A DNA stretch of 64,000 nucleotides from Edwardsiella piscicida (GTDB lineage Bacteria > Pseudomonadota > Gammaproteobacteria > Enterobacterales > Enterobacteriaceae). The stretch covers positions 792,254-856,253 of the forward strand of contig NZ_MPNU01000001.1 in NCBI RefSeq assembly GCF_001896205.1, given 5' to 3'. A model generated the notes under the pieces. That model searched no databases and was not told the DNA's origin. It saw only the letters and a list, made by a program, of their open reading frames with translations. The translations under genes and the position numbers were made by a program. This document shows positions 9,114-18,595 of the stretch, piece by piece (position 1 is the first letter of the stretch; each line of letters opens with the position of its first letter).

Positions 9114-10982
9114 ATGGCAATTGCAATCAATGTACCGGACATCGGTGCGGATGAAGTAGAAGTCACTGAAATTCTGGTGAAAGTCGGTGACCGGGTTGAT
9201 GCGGAGCAGTCTCTGATTACCGTTGAAGGCGACAAGGCTTCAATGGAGGTCCCCTCGCCGCAGGCCGGCGTTATCAGCGCTATCAAGGTTGCGGTGGGCG
9301 ATAAGGTCACGACCGGCTCTCTGATCATGGAGTTCGAGGCGGCCGATGCCGCTGCGGCCCAGCCGGCGGCCCAAGTGCAACCGGCAGCGGCTCAGGCTGC
9401 CGCTGCACAGGTGCGTGACGTTCAGGTGCCGGATATCGGTGACGATGAAGTGGAAGTCACCGAGATCCTGGTGAAGGTCGGCGACAGCGTTAGCGCTGAA
9501 CAGTCGCTGATCACCGTCGAAGGCGATAAAGCCTCGATGGAGGTGCCGGCGCCGTTCGCCGGGGTGGTTCAATCCATCGCTATCGCCACCGGAGACAAGG
9601 TGAAGACCGGTTCGCCGATCATGACCTTTAGCATCGCGGGCGCCGCCTCTCCGGCCCCGACAGCGGCGGCCGTCGCGCCTGCCGCGCCGGTGGCCCAGGC
9701 TGCCGCCAGCCAGCCGGTCAGCGTGCCGGATATCGGCGGTGATGAGGTTGAAGTCACCGAAATTCTGGTCAAGGTGGGCGACAGCGTCAGCGCTGAACAG
9801 TCGCTGATCACCGTCGAAGGCGATAAGGCTTCGATGGAGGTGCCGGCGCCGTTTGCCGGGGTTGTCAGCGCCATCGCAGTCAGCGTGGGCGATAAGGTGA
9901 AAACCGGCTCGCCGATCATGACCTTCAGCGTGGCGGGCAGCGCGCCTGCGCCGTCGGCATCTGCGCCAGCGACCGCGGCGCCGGTAAGTGCGCCAGCCAC
10001 CTCCGCGGCTGCAGCGCCTGCGGCGGTACAGACGACGAGCGAGTTCACCGAAAACGCCGCCTATGTGCATGCGACGCCGGTGATCCGCCGTCTGGCGCGT
10101 GAGTTTGGCGTTAACCTGGCCAAGGTAAAAGGCAGCGGGCGTAAGGGCCGCATTCTGCGCGAAGACGTACAGACCTATGTCAAAGAGCTGATTAAGCGCG
10201 CTGAAACCGCGCCAGCGGCGGCAACCGGGGGCTCTCTGCCGGGTCTGCTGCCGTGGCCGAAGGTGGACTTCAGCAAGTTCGGCGAGGTGGAAGAGGTTGA
10301 GCTGGGGCGTATCCAGAAGATCTCCGGCGCCAACCTGCACCGCAACTGGGTGATGATCCCGCATGTCACCCAGTTTGATGAGACCGATATCACCGAGGTG
10401 GAAGCGTTCCGCAAACAGCAGAACGTGGAGTCCGAGAAGCGCAAGCTGGGGGTTAAAATTACCCCGCTGGTGTTTATCATCAAGGCGGCGGCCAAGGCGT
10501 TAGAGGCGATGCCGCGCTTTAACAGCTCCCTGTCTGAGGATGCCCAGCGTCTGACGCTGAAGAAGTACATCAACATCGGCGTCGCGGTCGATACGCCGAA
10601 CGGCCTGGTGGTTCCGGTGCTGCGCGACGTCAACAAGAAGGGCATCATCGAGCTGTCGCGCGATCTGGCGGAGATCTCAGCCAAGGCGCGCGCCGGCAAG
10701 CTGACCGCCGCGGACATGCAGGGCGGCTGCTTCACTATCTCCAGCCTGGGCGGTATCGGCGGCACGGCGTTTACGCCGATCGTCAACGCACCGGAGGTGG
10801 CGATCCTGGGGGTATCCAAGTCGTCGATGAAGCCGGTATGGAATGGGAAAGAGTTTGCGCCGCGCCTGATGCTGCCGCTGGCGCTCTCCTATGACCATCG
10901 GGTGATCGACGGTGCCGACGGCGCCCGCTTTATCAGCTTCATCAACAGCGTGATGTCCGACATCCGCCGCCTGGTGATGTAA
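9114..10982 (+). CDS. aceF: Dihydrolipoyl acetyltransferase AceF (PDH E2), three lipoyl domains
   Basis: Core E2 of the pyruvate dehydrogenase complex. It carries acetyl groups on lipoyl-lysines and passes them to CoA. Three tandem lipoyl domains have lipoyl-lysines at Lys41, Lys139 and Lys238 in GDKASMEV motifs, joined by Ala/Pro-rich linkers. A peripheral E1/E3-binding domain follows at about 316-355 ([14 protein letters not shown]). The catalytic domain ends in [14 protein letters not shown] with His595 and Asp599. It is 622 residues long (E. coli 630). Lipoyl domains 2 and 3 are nearly identical at the DNA level. It lies 13 bases after aceE, and a terminator follows before lpd. Confidence 0.98.
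   Translation: MAIAINVPDIGADEVEVTEILVKVGDRVDAEQSLITVEGDKASMEVPSPQAGVISAIKVAVGDKVTTGSLIMEFEAADAAAAQPAAQVQPAAAQAAAAQVRDVQVPDIGDDEVEVTEILVKVGDSVSAEQSLITVEGDKASMEVPAPFAGVVQSIAIATGDKVKTGSPIMTFSIAGAASPAPTAAAVAPAAPVAQAAASQPVSVPDIGGDEVEVTEILVKVGDSVSAEQSLITVEGDKASMEVPAPFAGVVSAIAVSVGDKVKTGSPIMTFSVAGSAPAPSASAPATAAPVSAPATSAAAAPAAVQTTSEFTENAAYVHATPVIRRLAREFGVNLAKVKGSGRKGRILREDVQTYVKELIKRAETAPAAATGGSLPGLLPWPKVDFSKFGEVEEVELGRIQKISGANLHRNWVMIPHVTQFDETDITEVEAFRKQQNVESEKRKLGVKITPLVFIIKAAAKALEAMPRFNSSLSEDAQRLTLKKYINIGVAVDTPNGLVVPVLRDVNKKGIIELSRDLAEISAKARAGKLTAADMQGGCFTISSLGGIGGTAFTPIVNAPEVAILGVSKSSMKPVWNGKEFAPRLMLPLALSYDHRVIDGADGARFISFINSVMSDIRRLVM
9477..9863 (+). repeat. Near-identical DNA encoding lipoyl domains 2 and 3 of aceF
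   Basis: About 87 bases beginning near 9477 and again near 9774 (period 297) differ at only a handful of mostly third-codon positions. The copy from lipoyl domain 1 near 9180-9266 is visibly more diverged. The pattern suggests recent homogenisation by gene conversion or slippage between domains 2 and 3. Confidence 0.8.
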
Positions 10983-10988
10983 GCCGAG

Positions 10989-11014
10989 GGCCGGCGCATG
11001 CGCCGGCCTTTTTC
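10989..11014 (+). terminator. Terminator after aceF
   Basis: Perfect palindrome GGCCGGCG-CATG-CGCCGGCC (10989-11008) followed by TTTTTC. It separates aceEF from lpd; read-through would still allow pdhR-lpd transcripts. Confidence 0.85.
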
Positions 11015-11087
11015 TTGAATTCGCGGTATGGCGGGCGCTGGCTCGCGTCAGCCATACCGCCAGAGACAGACGTCGGCGGATCATCCC

Positions 11088-11117
11088 TTTACAGAATTAT
11101 TAACATTTCTGTAAACT
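11088..11117 (+). promoter_or_regulatory. Candidate lpd promoter/operator with 9-bp inverted repeat
   Basis: TTTACAGAA (11088-11096) and TTCTGTAAA (11107-11115) form a perfect inverted repeat with a 10-base AT-rich spacer. TTTACA (11088) and TAAACT (11112) are spaced 18 bases, as a possible -35/-10 pair. E. coli lpd also has its own promoter, controlled by ArcA among others. Which protein, if any, binds here cannot be told from sequence alone. Confidence 0.5.
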
Positions 11118-11247
11118 GTGGGACGCGACGGGTGTCCCGGCGGAGGCCGCGGCGCCGCGGTGATATCAGCCCGTGGGGCGGCGGACGGTCGGTCTGGATG
11201 CCATAGCGGTGCATCCACGCCGCCGGAAAAACAATAAAGAGGTCATG

Positions 11248-12678
11248 ATGAGTACTGAAATCAAAACTCAGGTCGTGGTACTTGGGGCGGGCCCGGCAGG
11301 GTATTCTGCGGCGTTCCGCTGCGCGGATTTAGGGCTTGAAACCGTGATTGTCGAGCGTTACTCCACCCTGGGCGGGGTGTGCCTGAACGTCGGCTGTATC
11401 CCCTCCAAGGCCTTGCTGCACGTGGCTAAAGTGATTGAAGAGGCCAAGGCGCTGGCGGAGCACGGTATCGTGTTCGGCGAGCCGAAGACCGACATTGACA
11501 AGATCCGCACCTGGAAAGAGAAGGTGATTGGTCAGCTGACCGGCGGCCTGGCCGGTATGGCTAAAGGCCGTAAGGTGCGGGTGGTCAACGGGCTGGGTAA
11601 GTTTACCTCGGCCAACACCCTGACTGTTGACGGGGAAGCCGGGCAGACGGTGATCCACTTTGATAATGCGATCATCGCCGCCGGTTCTCGTCCCATCCAA
11701 CTGCCGTTTATCCCCCATGACGATCCGCGCGTATGGGATTCGACCGACGCGCTGGCCCTGAACAGCGTGCCGCAGCGCCTACTGGTGATGGGCGGCGGGA
11801 TTATCGGCCTGGAGATGGGGACGGTATATCATGCGCTGGGTTCCGAGATCGACGTGGTTGAAATGTTCGATCAGGTGATCCCGGCCGCCGATAAGGACGT
11901 GGTGAAAGTCTTTACCAAGCGTATCGGCAAACGCTTTAACCTGATGCTGGAGACCAAGGTCACCGCCGTGGAGGCCCGAGAAGACGGGATCTATGTTTCC
12001 ATGGAAGGCAAGAAGGCTCCGGCAGAGGCACAGCGTTATGACGCTGTGCTGGTGGCCATCGGCCGCGTGCCGAACGGTAAGCTGATCGACGCCGGTCTGG
12101 CCGGGGTTGAGGTGGATGAGCGCGGCTTTATTCACGTGGATAAGCAGCTGCGTACCAATGTGCCGCACATCTTCGCCATCGGCGATATCGTCGGTCAGCC
12201 GATGCTGGCGCACAAAGGGGTTCACGAGGGGCACGTTGCCGCCGAGGTGATCGCCGGGATGAAGCACTACTTCGATCCGAAGGTGATCCCTTCTATCGCC
12301 TATACCGAGCCAGAGGTTGCATGGGTCGGTCTGACGGAAAAAGAGGCGCGCGAGAAAGGGATCAGCTACGAAACCGCCACCTTCCCGTGGGCGGCCTCGG
12401 GGCGCGCCATCGCCTCTGACTGTGCCGACGGCATGACCAAGCTTATCTTCGACAAAGAGTCCCACCGCATCATCGGCGGGGCGATTGTCGGCACCAACGG
12501 CGGCGAGCTGCTCGGTGAAATCGGTCTGGCGATCGAGATGGGCTGCGATGCGGAGGATATTGCCCTGACGATTCATGCCCACCCGACCCTGCATGAGTCG
12601 GTTGGCCTGGCGGCGGAAGTCTACGAAGGTAGCATCACCGACCTGCCGAATCCGAAGGCGAAGAAAGCGTCGCGCTGA
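11248..12678 (+). CDS. lpd: Dihydrolipoamide dehydrogenase Lpd (E3)
   Basis: FAD flavoprotein that reoxidises dihydrolipoamide with NAD+ for the pyruvate and 2-oxoglutarate dehydrogenases and the glycine cleavage system. It has 476 residues (E. coli 474). The FAD-binding GAGPAG is at 13-18, the redox disulphide Cys45/Cys50 lies in GGVCLNVGC, the NAD-binding GGGIIGLEMG is near 183, the second FAD motif FAIGDIVGQP follows, and the catalytic HPTLHES is near the C-terminus. ATG 11248 gives the family start MSTEIKTQ; ATG 11245 directly before it is also possible behind AGAGG. It has its own leader and promoter region. Confidence 0.98.
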   Translation: MSTEIKTQVVVLGAGPAGYSAAFRCADLGLETVIVERYSTLGGVCLNVGCIPSKALLHVAKVIEEAKALAEHGIVFGEPKTDIDKIRTWKEKVIGQLTGGLAGMAKGRKVRVVNGLGKFTSANTLTVDGEAGQTVIHFDNAIIAAGSRPIQLPFIPHDDPRVWDSTDALALNSVPQRLLVMGGGIIGLEMGTVYHALGSEIDVVEMFDQVIPAADKDVVKVFTKRIGKRFNLMLETKVTAVEAREDGIYVSMEGKKAPAEAQRYDAVLVAIGRVPNGKLIDAGLAGVEVDERGFIHVDKQLRTNVPHIFAIGDIVGQPMLAHKGVHEGHVAAEVIAGMKHYFDPKVIPSIAYTEPEVAWVGLTEKEAREKGISYETATFPWAASGRAIASDCADGMTKLIFDKESHRIIGGAIVGTNGGELLGEIGLAIEMGCDAEDIALTIHAHPTLHESVGLAAEVYEGSITDLPNPKAKKASR

Positions 12679-12690
12679 GTGAGCGCCAGT

Positions 12691-12727
12691 AAAAACGGCT
12701 CCCTACTGCGGGAGCCGTTTTTTTTTG
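12691..12727. terminator. Terminator between lpd and the small membrane protein gene
   Basis: AAAAACGGCTCCC and GGGAGCCGTTTTT form a stem with a five-base loop flanked by A and T runs. It acts for lpd and, read backwards, for the convergent gene at 12742. Confidence 0.9.
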
Positions 12728-12741
12728 GCCAGTCGCTGCCG

Positions 12742-12999
12742 TCAGTCATACCGAAAGCCGATAAAAAAGGCGAGGGCCGGTATGCAGATCCCCAGTCCCA
12801 GTGAGCAGAGAAAGTAGTTCATTCCCCACAGAAAGCCGTCGTGATCCAGCATTTCCTGCCCGTTAAGGCCGCTGTCCAGCGCCAGCGCGTTTTCGCTGTG
12901 GCTGAGGTCGATAAGATAAAACAGCGCGCCGACGGCCAGTATTAGGGAGAGGATTTGCAGCAGGGTCAGGCAGCGCGAGTGCGTGGTCGTCAATGACAT
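12742..12999 (-). CDS. Small two-helix membrane protein of unknown function
   Basis: Protein of 85 residues with two predicted membrane helices, about residues 15-34 (LQILSLILAVGALFYLI) and 58-80, joined by a polar loop of about 24 residues. I do not recognise a family. ATG 12999 is chosen because GGAGG lies five bases upstream; the longer frame from 13047 has no ribosome site. It lies alone between lpd and acnB, where E. coli carries other genes (yacH in some strains). The ribosome site and clean hydropathy argue that it is real. The function is unknown. Confidence 0.6.
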   Translation of the reverse strand: MSLTTTHSRCLTLLQILSLILAVGALFYLIDLSHSENALALDSGLNGQEMLDHDGFLWGMNYFLCSLGLGICIPALAFFIGFRYD

Positions 13000-13283
13000 C
13001 GTCGCCTCCCAGGCCGCTGAAAGCGTGGCATGATACAGAAAAATCACCGAGGGTAAACGTAAAACAGGTCAGATCTGTGCGTTAATCGTACGTTTTTGCC
13101 CGGCCAAAAGTGGTTTTATGCGCTTATGTTGCTTTTTTGTAAACCGTTTAACACGGTGGCTAAATGCTGATATGCTGAAAAGGCTATCCGGGTATCCGAC
13201 AGGCGGTCAGGCGATGGGTTAGGGCACGGCACGCTACCGGCATCCCGGTATCTACAATGACAATGAGAGCGAGGAGTCGAGTC

Positions 13284-15830
13284 GTGCTAAAAGAATACCG
13301 TGAGCACGTCGCCGAGCGGGCGGCCCTGGGTGTGGTTCCTAAGCCGCTGGACGCGGCGCAGATGGCAGCGCTGGTTGAGCTGCTTAAGTCACCGCCGGCG
13401 GGCGAGGAGGCCCTGCTGCTGGATCTCTTGACCAACCGGGTACCGCCGGGCGTTGATGAGGCGGCCTATGTGAAGGCGGCCTTCTTGGCCGCGCTGGTGA
13501 AGGGCGAGGCCCACTCGCCGTTGGTCAGCGCCGCCAAGGCGCTGGAGCTGCTGGGAACAATGCAGGGTGGCTATAACATTCATCCGCTGATTGAGGCGCT
13601 GGATAACGCGGCGCTGGCGCCGATCGCCGTCGGCGCACTGTCCCATACTCTGCTGGTCTTCGATAGCTTCCACGACGTTGAGCAGCGCGCGCGCGCCGGG
13701 AATGCGTTTGCCCGCCAGGTGCTGCAGTCCTGGGCCGATGCCGAATGGTTCCTGTCCCGTCCGGCGCTGGCGGACACGCTGACGGTGACGGTCTTCAAGG
13801 TCAGCGGTGAAACCAATACCGACGACCTGTCCCCGGCACAGGACGCCTGGTCCCGCCCCGATATTCCGCTGCACGCGCTGGCGCTGCTGAAGAACCCGCG
13901 CGACGGCATCATCCCGGATCAGCCCGGCGCCGTGGGGCCGATCCGTCAGCTGCAGACGCTGGCTGAGCAGGGATACCCGCTGGCCTACGTCGGCGATGTG
14001 GTGGGCACCGGCTCCTCGCGTAAATCGGCGACCAACTCAGTGCTGTGGCTGATGGGGGAGGACATCCCTTTCGTGCCCAATAAGCGGGCCGGTGGCGTCG
14101 TGCTGGGCGGTAAAATCGCGCCGATCTTCTTTAACACCATGGAGGATGCCGGTGCGCTACCGATCGAGGTGGACGTCAGCCAGCTGCAGACCGGTGAGGT
14201 TATCGATATCTACCCCTATCGGGGGGAGATCCGCCGTCATGCCGACGGCGCCCTGCTGGCGACCTTTGCCCTGAAGACCGAGGTATTGCTGGATGAAGTG
14301 CGCGCCGGCGGGCGTATTCCGCTGATCATCGGCCGGGCGCTGACGGCGCGCGCGCGCGAGGCGCTGGATCTTCCGCCCAGCGATGTCTTCCGCCAGCCCA
14401 AAGCGGTCAGCGACAGCGGCAAGGGATATACCCTGGCGCAAAAAATGGTGGGGCGCGCCTGCGGCGTAGCCGGCGTGCGTCCCGGCCAATACTGCGAACC
14501 GCGGATGGCCTCCGTCGGCTCGCAGGATACCACTGGCCCGATGACGCGTGATGAGTTGAAGGATCTGGCCTGCCTGGGTTTTTCCGCCGATCTGGTGATG
14601 CAGTCCTTCTGTCACACGGCTGCCTATCCCAAGCCTATCGATGTGCAGACGCACCACACGCTGCCTGACTTCATTATGAACCGGGGCGGGGTGGCGCTGC
14701 GTCCAGGCGATGGCATCATCCACTCCTGGCTGAACCGAATGCTGCTGCCGGACACCGTGGGTACCGGCGGCGACTCCCATACCCGCTTCCCTATCGGGAT
14801 CTCGTTCCCGGCAGGATCCGGCCTGGTGGCATTTGCCGCCGCGACCGGGGTGATGCCGCTGGATATGCCGGAGTCCGTCCTGGTGCGTTTTAAAGGGCAG
14901 ATGCAGCCGGGGATCACCCTGCGCGATCTGGTCCATGCCATCCCCTATCACGCGATCCAGCAGGGTCTGCTGACCGTCGAGAAGCAGGGGAAGAAGAACA
15001 TCTTCTCCGGACGGATCCTGGAGATCGAAGGGCTGCCGCAGCTGAAGGTCGAGCAGGCCTTTGAGCTGGCCGATGCCTCGGCGGAGCGTTCGGCGGCCGG
15101 CTGCACCATTAAGCTGGATCGTGAGCCGATCGTGGAGTATCTGCAGTCCAATATCGTGCTGCTCCGCTGGATGATCGCCGAGGGCTACGGCGATCGCCGT
15201 ACCCTGGAGCGCCGCATCCGCGCCATGGAGAAGTGGCTGGCCGATCCGCAGCTGCTGGTGGCGGACGGTGACGCCGAGTATGCCGCGGTGATCGAGATCG
15301 ATCTCGACGCGATTAAAGAGCCTATTCTGTGCGCCCCCAACGATCCGGACGATGCGCGTCTGCTGTCACAGGTGGCCGGGGCGAAGATCGATGAGGTCTT
15401 TATTGGCTCCTGTATGACCAATATTGGCCACTTCCGCGCCGCCGGTAAGCTGCTTGATAGCCATCAGGGTCAGCTGCCGACGCGGCTGTGGGTGGCGCCG
15501 CCGACCCGTATGGACGCCGCGCAGCTGACGGAGGAGGGGTACTACAGCGTGTTCGGCAAGAGCGGCGCGCGCGTTGAGATCCCAGGCTGTTCCCTGTGCA
15601 TGGGCAACCAGGCGCGGGTGGCCGACGGGGCGACGGTGGTATCGACGTCGACGCGTAACTTCCCGAACCGCCTCGGCACCGGCGCTAACGTCTATTTGGC
15701 ATCGGCCGAGCTGGCGGCGGTGGCGGCCCTGCTGGGTCAGCTGCCGGACGTCGCGCAGTATCAGCAGTTTATGGCGAAGGTGGGGCGTCGGCGGCAGACA
15801 CCTACCGCTATCTCAACTTTAATCGCCTGA
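13284..15830 (+). CDS. acnB: Aconitate hydratase B AcnB, frameshifted near its 3' end
   Basis: TCA and methylcitrate cycle aconitase with a 4Fe-4S cluster, bifunctional as an mRNA-binding protein when the cluster is lost. The order is HEAT-like domain 1 (about 1-160), the swivel domain (with [16 protein letters not shown]), then the catalytic domains with cluster cysteines in [12 protein letters not shown] and [13 protein letters not shown] 13284 ([13 protein letters not shown]) matches the E. coli GTG start and has GAGGAG seven bases upstream. The open frame ends after 848 residues with 13 foreign residues. A single missing base in GGGG 15782-15785 restores 865 residues, exactly the E. coli length, ending at 15880. 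The lost tail is outside the cluster site, so the protein may still work. A sequencing error is also possible. Confidence 0.95.
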   Translation: MLKEYREHVAERAALGVVPKPLDAAQMAALVELLKSPPAGEEALLLDLLTNRVPPGVDEAAYVKAAFLAALVKGEAHSPLVSAAKALELLGTMQGGYNIHPLIEALDNAALAPIAVGALSHTLLVFDSFHDVEQRARAGNAFARQVLQSWADAEWFLSRPALADTLTVTVFKVSGETNTDDLSPAQDAWSRPDIPLHALALLKNPRDGIIPDQPGAVGPIRQLQTLAEQGYPLAYVGDVVGTGSSRKSATNSVLWLMGEDIPFVPNKRAGGVVLGGKIAPIFFNTMEDAGALPIEVDVSQLQTGEVIDIYPYRGEIRRHADGALLATFALKTEVLLDEVRAGGRIPLIIGRALTARAREALDLPPSDVFRQPKAVSDSGKGYTLAQKMVGRACGVAGVRPGQYCEPRMASVGSQDTTGPMTRDELKDLACLGFSADLVMQSFCHTAAYPKPIDVQTHHTLPDFIMNRGGVALRPGDGIIHSWLNRMLLPDTVGTGGDSHTRFPIGISFPAGSGLVAFAAATGVMPLDMPESVLVRFKGQMQPGITLRDLVHAIPYHAIQQGLLTVEKQGKKNIFSGRILEIEGLPQLKVEQAFELADASAERSAAGCTIKLDREPIVEYLQSNIVLLRWMIAEGYGDRRTLERRIRAMEKWLADPQLLVADGDAEYAAVIEIDLDAIKEPILCAPNDPDDARLLSQVAGAKIDEVFIGSCMTNIGHFRAAGKLLDSHQGQLPTRLWVAPPTRMDAAQLTEEGYYSVFGKSGARVEIPGCSLCMGNQARVADGATVVSTSTRNFPNRLGTGANVYLASAELAAVAALLGQLPDVAQYQQFMAKVGRRRQTPTAISTLIA

Positions 15831-15880
15831 CGCCATACACCGAGAAGGCCGGGCAGGTGATCTTCCAGACCGCGGTGTAA
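15786..15880 (+). other. Out-of-frame C-terminal coding remnant of acnB
   Basis: In the +1-shifted frame this DNA reads [15 protein letters not shown] then [16 protein letters not shown] and a TAA at 15878. That is the conserved AcnB C-terminus. It proves that one base was lost, or mis-called, in the G run at 15782-15785. Confidence 0.93.
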
Positions 15881-15901
15881 TCGCGCCCCCAGGGCTTTCG
15901 C

Positions 15902-15935
15902 GGGGGAGTCCGTCTGTGCGGACTCCCCCTTTTTA
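15902..15935 (+). terminator. Terminator after acnB
   Basis: GGGGGAGTCCG and CGGACTCCCCC form an 11-bp stem around a short TCTGTG loop, followed by a T run. It lies downstream of the restored acnB stop at 15880, which also supports that stop as the original one. Confidence 0.92.
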
Positions 15936-16025
15936 TGGGTGTTACATAGCCTTGCATGGGGTCGACATAACTTGACGTTTAACCTCGTAACCTAACGCTA
16001 TTGTGCCGATCCTGGGGGAGTGGAG

Positions 16026-16667
16026 ATGAAAAAAGGCTGGATGGATCAACTGCAGTCGCTGCTGGGCGACGCTAAGCGCGGCAGCGGCGGCGACGGGCTG
16101 GGTAAACTGCTGGCGCCGGCGGCGCTCGGTGGCTTGGCCGGCGTGCTGCTGGGGAATAAATCCGTGCGTAAGCAGGCGGGCAAGCTGGGTAAGAACGCCT
16201 TGCTGCTCGGCGGCGGCGCGGCGATCGGCGCCCTGCTGTGGAATAAATACCGCGAGCGGGTGCGGGAGACTCACCGCGATGAGCCGCAGTACGGCCAGCG
16301 GAGCGCGCAGCCCGATGCGCGCGCGCGGCGTCTGGTGCAGGCGTTGGTGTTTGCCGCGAAAAGCGACGGCCACATTGATGCTCGGGAGCAGCAGGCCATC
16401 GACGATGCCCTGACGCGCCTGGCGCTGGGCGATGAGGCGCGCGAGTGGGTGCGCCAGGCGTTGGATAGCCCTCTCGATCCGCATCTGCTGTCCCGTGAGG
16501 TGCAGGACGAAGAGGAGGCGCTGGAGATTTATGCTGTGAGCTGTACGGTCATCGACATCGACCATTTTATGGAGCGCAGTTACCTGGATGCGCTGGCGCA
16601 GGCGCTGGGCATTCCATCGGACGTGGCGCAGGGCCTGGAGCGTAATATTGGCGCCGGGAGCGCATAG
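16026..16667 (+). CDS. DUF533 / YebE-like inner membrane protein with TerB-like domain
   Basis: Protein of 213 residues. The N-terminus is amphipathic; a Gly/Ala/Leu-rich hydrophobic stretch at about residues 30-70 includes LAPAALGGLAGVLLG and ALLLGGGAAIGALLW. A soluble, acidic helical TerB-like domain follows from about 100 (LVQALVFAAKSDGHIDAREQ). This is the DUF533 layout of E. coli YebE, whose function is unknown; YebE is linked to envelope stress in E. coli. ATG 16026 has a GGGAGTGGAG ribosome site. A terminator stands before it and another after it, so it is a single-gene unit. I do not know this gene at this locus in E. coli. Confidence 0.75.
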   Translation: MKKGWMDQLQSLLGDAKRGSGGDGLGKLLAPAALGGLAGVLLGNKSVRKQAGKLGKNALLLGGGAAIGALLWNKYRERVRETHRDEPQYGQRSAQPDARARRLVQALVFAAKSDGHIDAREQQAIDDALTRLALGDEAREWVRQALDSPLDPHLLSREVQDEEEALEIYAVSCTVIDIDHFMERSYLDALAQALGIPSDVAQGLERNIGAGSA

Positions 16668-16730
16668 CGCAGGGCATCCCGCGCCTATTGACCCTCTGGG
16701 GCTTTTTTGCTGAAATCGCTCGCCACACAG

Positions 16731-16760
16731 CGCGGAGACCCAGTCTCCGCGTTATTTTTT
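16731..16760 (+). terminator. Terminator after the DUF533 gene
   Basis: Perfect 9-bp stem CGCGGAGAC / GTCTCCGCG with a three-base CCA loop, followed by TTATTTTTT. Confidence 0.9.
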
Positions 16761-16850
16761 GCAGATTGCGAGCCGGATTTCAGGTCGCATCGTGGCGCTG
16801 GGTTACACTGAAAAAGAGTCCCCTGATGGGGCAGAGAGGGAGGGCTGGCT

Positions 16851-17213
16851 GTGGATTATGAATTTCGCCATGATATTGGAGGCCAGGTGATCGCGCTGTT
16901 TTCGATGGGACATGAGGCCGTCGGGCACTGGCTTAACGAAGAGGTCAAAGGGGATTTGGCGCTGCTGTCGCGCATCGAGCAGGAGGCCGCGGCGCTGAAG
17001 GGCAGCGAACGGCAGTGGCAGCTAGAGGGGCATGAGTACACCCTGTGGCTGGACAGTGAAGAGGTGATGGTGCGCGCTAACCAGTTGGCGCTGGAGGGCG
17101 ATGAGCTGGATGACGGCATGCGCTATTACGATGAGGAGAGCCTCTCGCTGTGCGGGCTGGAGGATTTTCTACAGGTGCTGGCGCGCTACCGCAGTTTTAT
17201 TCAGCAGCGCTAA
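16851..17213 (+). CDS. yacL: UPF0231 protein YacL
   Basis: Small soluble acidic protein of 120 residues that matches E. coli YacL end to end: MDYEF start, [35 protein letters not shown] and [18 protein letters not shown]. Its function is unknown. The start is GTG 16851 behind GGGAGGG. It follows acnB in synteny as in E. coli, with the DUF533 gene inserted between. Its stop overlaps by four bases the stop of the convergent exporter gene. Confidence 0.93.
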   Translation: MDYEFRHDIGGQVIALFSMGHEAVGHWLNEEVKGDLALLSRIEQEAAALKGSERQWQLEGHEYTLWLDSEEVMVRANQLALEGDELDDGMRYYDEESLSLCGLEDFLQVLARYRSFIQQR

Positions 17214-18109
17214 TCGCGGCGGGCCGTCGCGCTCGTCCGGCGGCTGGCGCTCCAGCACAGCAATGATCCCAACACCACCAGCAGCACGCCGGACCACAGG
17301 CTGCTCGGGGTCGGCGCCGCCAGCCACAGCGCGGCAATGGCAATGGACAACAGCGGCGTAAAGTAAGAGAGGGCGGCGACCAGGGTGGCGTTGCCCTTTT
17401 TCATGGCCTGATCCCAGCACAGATAGGCGATGGCGGTGCTGCCGCTCATCAGCAGCAGTTCGCCCAGCGCCGCGCGGGTGATGCGCAGCGGAGGCTGCGG
17501 CGTCAGCAGCCATAGCAGCCACAGACACAGGGCCGTCATCAAGAGAAACAGCGGCAGGGCGCCGCGGCTGGGCTGATAGTAGCGCAGCAGGTTGGAGTAG
17601 ATGGCCCAGGCAAAGGCGGCGCCGAAGGCCAGGGCATAGGCCAGCGGATTGCCGCTCAGATTGCGGTACAGGGCGACGGGATCGACGCCGGCGTCTCCGC
17701 CGACGACCCAGACGACGCCGCTGAAGGCCAGCAGCGCGCCGGGCCAGAGCCACCAGCGTACGCGCAGCCCCAGCAGCGGGACGGCGAACAGCAGCGTCAG
17801 GCTAGGCCACAGGTAGTTGATCAGCCCCAGCTCCAGCGTCTGGGCTCGGTTATCCGCCAGGCCGATGGCCAGAGCGAAGGCCACCATATAGAACACAAAC
17901 AGGGCGCCGCAGCCGAACAGGTATCCCGCTCGCTGGCCGCGTACGGCGGGCTTTCCCGCTGCGCACCATACCAGCAGGCCGCTCAGGGAGTAGATAGCGG
18001 CACCCGCGGCGGTCGGGCCCAGGGTCTCCGCCAGGCTGCGCGTCAGGGCGACGCTCATGCTCCACAGCAGAATGGCGCACACGCCCAGTAACGTCGCTCG
18101 GTGTTTCAT
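17210..18109 (-). CDS. DMT-superfamily exporter, YddG-like (aromatic amino acid efflux)
   Basis: Inner membrane protein of 299 residues with ten predicted helices and two EamA repeats. It resembles E. coli/Salmonella YddG in several places: [33 protein letters not shown] and [19 protein letters not shown]. YddG exports aromatic amino acids and related compounds; the substrate here is inferred only. ATG 18109 is preferred to 18115 because GGGAGG is then six bases away. It is convergent with yacL, overlapping four bases at the stops. E. coli has speD-speE at this place, so the gene marks a replacement. Confidence 0.82.
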   Translation of the reverse strand: MKHRATLLGVCAILLWSMSVALTRSLAETLGPTAAGAAIYSLSGLLVWCAAGKPAVRGQRAGYLFGCGALFVFYMVAFALAIGLADNRAQTLELGLINYLWPSLTLLFAVPLLGLRVRWWLWPGALLAFSGVVWVVGGDAGVDPVALYRNLSGNPLAYALAFGAAFAWAIYSNLLRYYQPSRGALPLFLLMTALCLWLLWLLTPQPPLRITRAALGELLLMSGSTAIAYLCWDQAMKKGNATLVAALSYFTPLLSIAIAALWLAAPTPSSLWSGVLLVVLGSLLCWSASRRTSATARRD

Positions 18110-18247
18110 GGCCATCCTCCCTGTTGTGCCCAGGCGCTGACTGTAACATGTTTATGTTATCTGGCGCAGGAGGAGGCGAGGTGAAATGATTTCACATAGG
18201 CGGGCGTGCGGTGAACGCCTGGCGGCGTATCGTGCGCCGGCGCGTGA

Positions 18248-18595
18248 TCAGTTAGCGTAGGCCAGCAGGCCCAGCGAATCGCGGGCCAGGTATTTGCACT
18301 TGGTTTCCACCGGCATGGCGATGCGGCTTAAATCGTGGTAGCTCTCTTCACCCAGCTTTTTCATCTTCTTGGTGTTGTAATTACTCATATCCCAGCCGTT
18401 ACGGCTGGCAAAGAAGACAATCGCCCGCTTAATCTGATTGTTGGGAAGGTCGTGGTAGCCACAGTCATTTTTTAAATAGACGAAAATGGCGGTTAAATCA
18501 GCCAGATCTTCCGCCTGCATCTCATCCAGCGCCCGACTGGAGGTCGTGATACTCAGTAAGCCCAACAATAGCACTAGCAGAGAGGTTTTTTTCAT
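18248..18595 (-). CDS. yacC: YacC family protein (periplasmic, unknown function)
   Basis: Secreted protein of 115 residues. It has a signal peptide MKKTSLLVLLLGLLSITTSSRA with probable cleavage after Ala22, then a helical body with EDLADLTAIFVYLKNDCGY and YLARDSLGLLAY matching E. coli YacC. Two cysteines (in NDCGY and TKCKY) could pair in the periplasm. It resembles pilotin-type secretion accessory proteins, though the function in E. coli is not settled. ATG 18595 is used because the signal peptide begins there; the longer GTG start at 18607 lacks support. Confidence 0.88.
   Translation of the reverse strand: MKKTSLLVLLLGLLSITTSSRALDEMQAEDLADLTAIFVYLKNDCGYHDLPNNQIKRAIVFFASRNGWDMSNYNTKKMKKLGEESYHDLSRIAMPVETKCKYLARDSLGLLAYAN

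Noticed and set aside
7856..9328. Minus-strand frame of 490 residues opposite aceE-aceF
   Set aside because: It spans two genes antisense and has no domain; it is a by-product of GC-rich codon use.
16020..16031. GTG 16020 as the start of the DUF533 gene
   Set aside because: ATG 16026 is better spaced from the GGGGGAG ribosome site.
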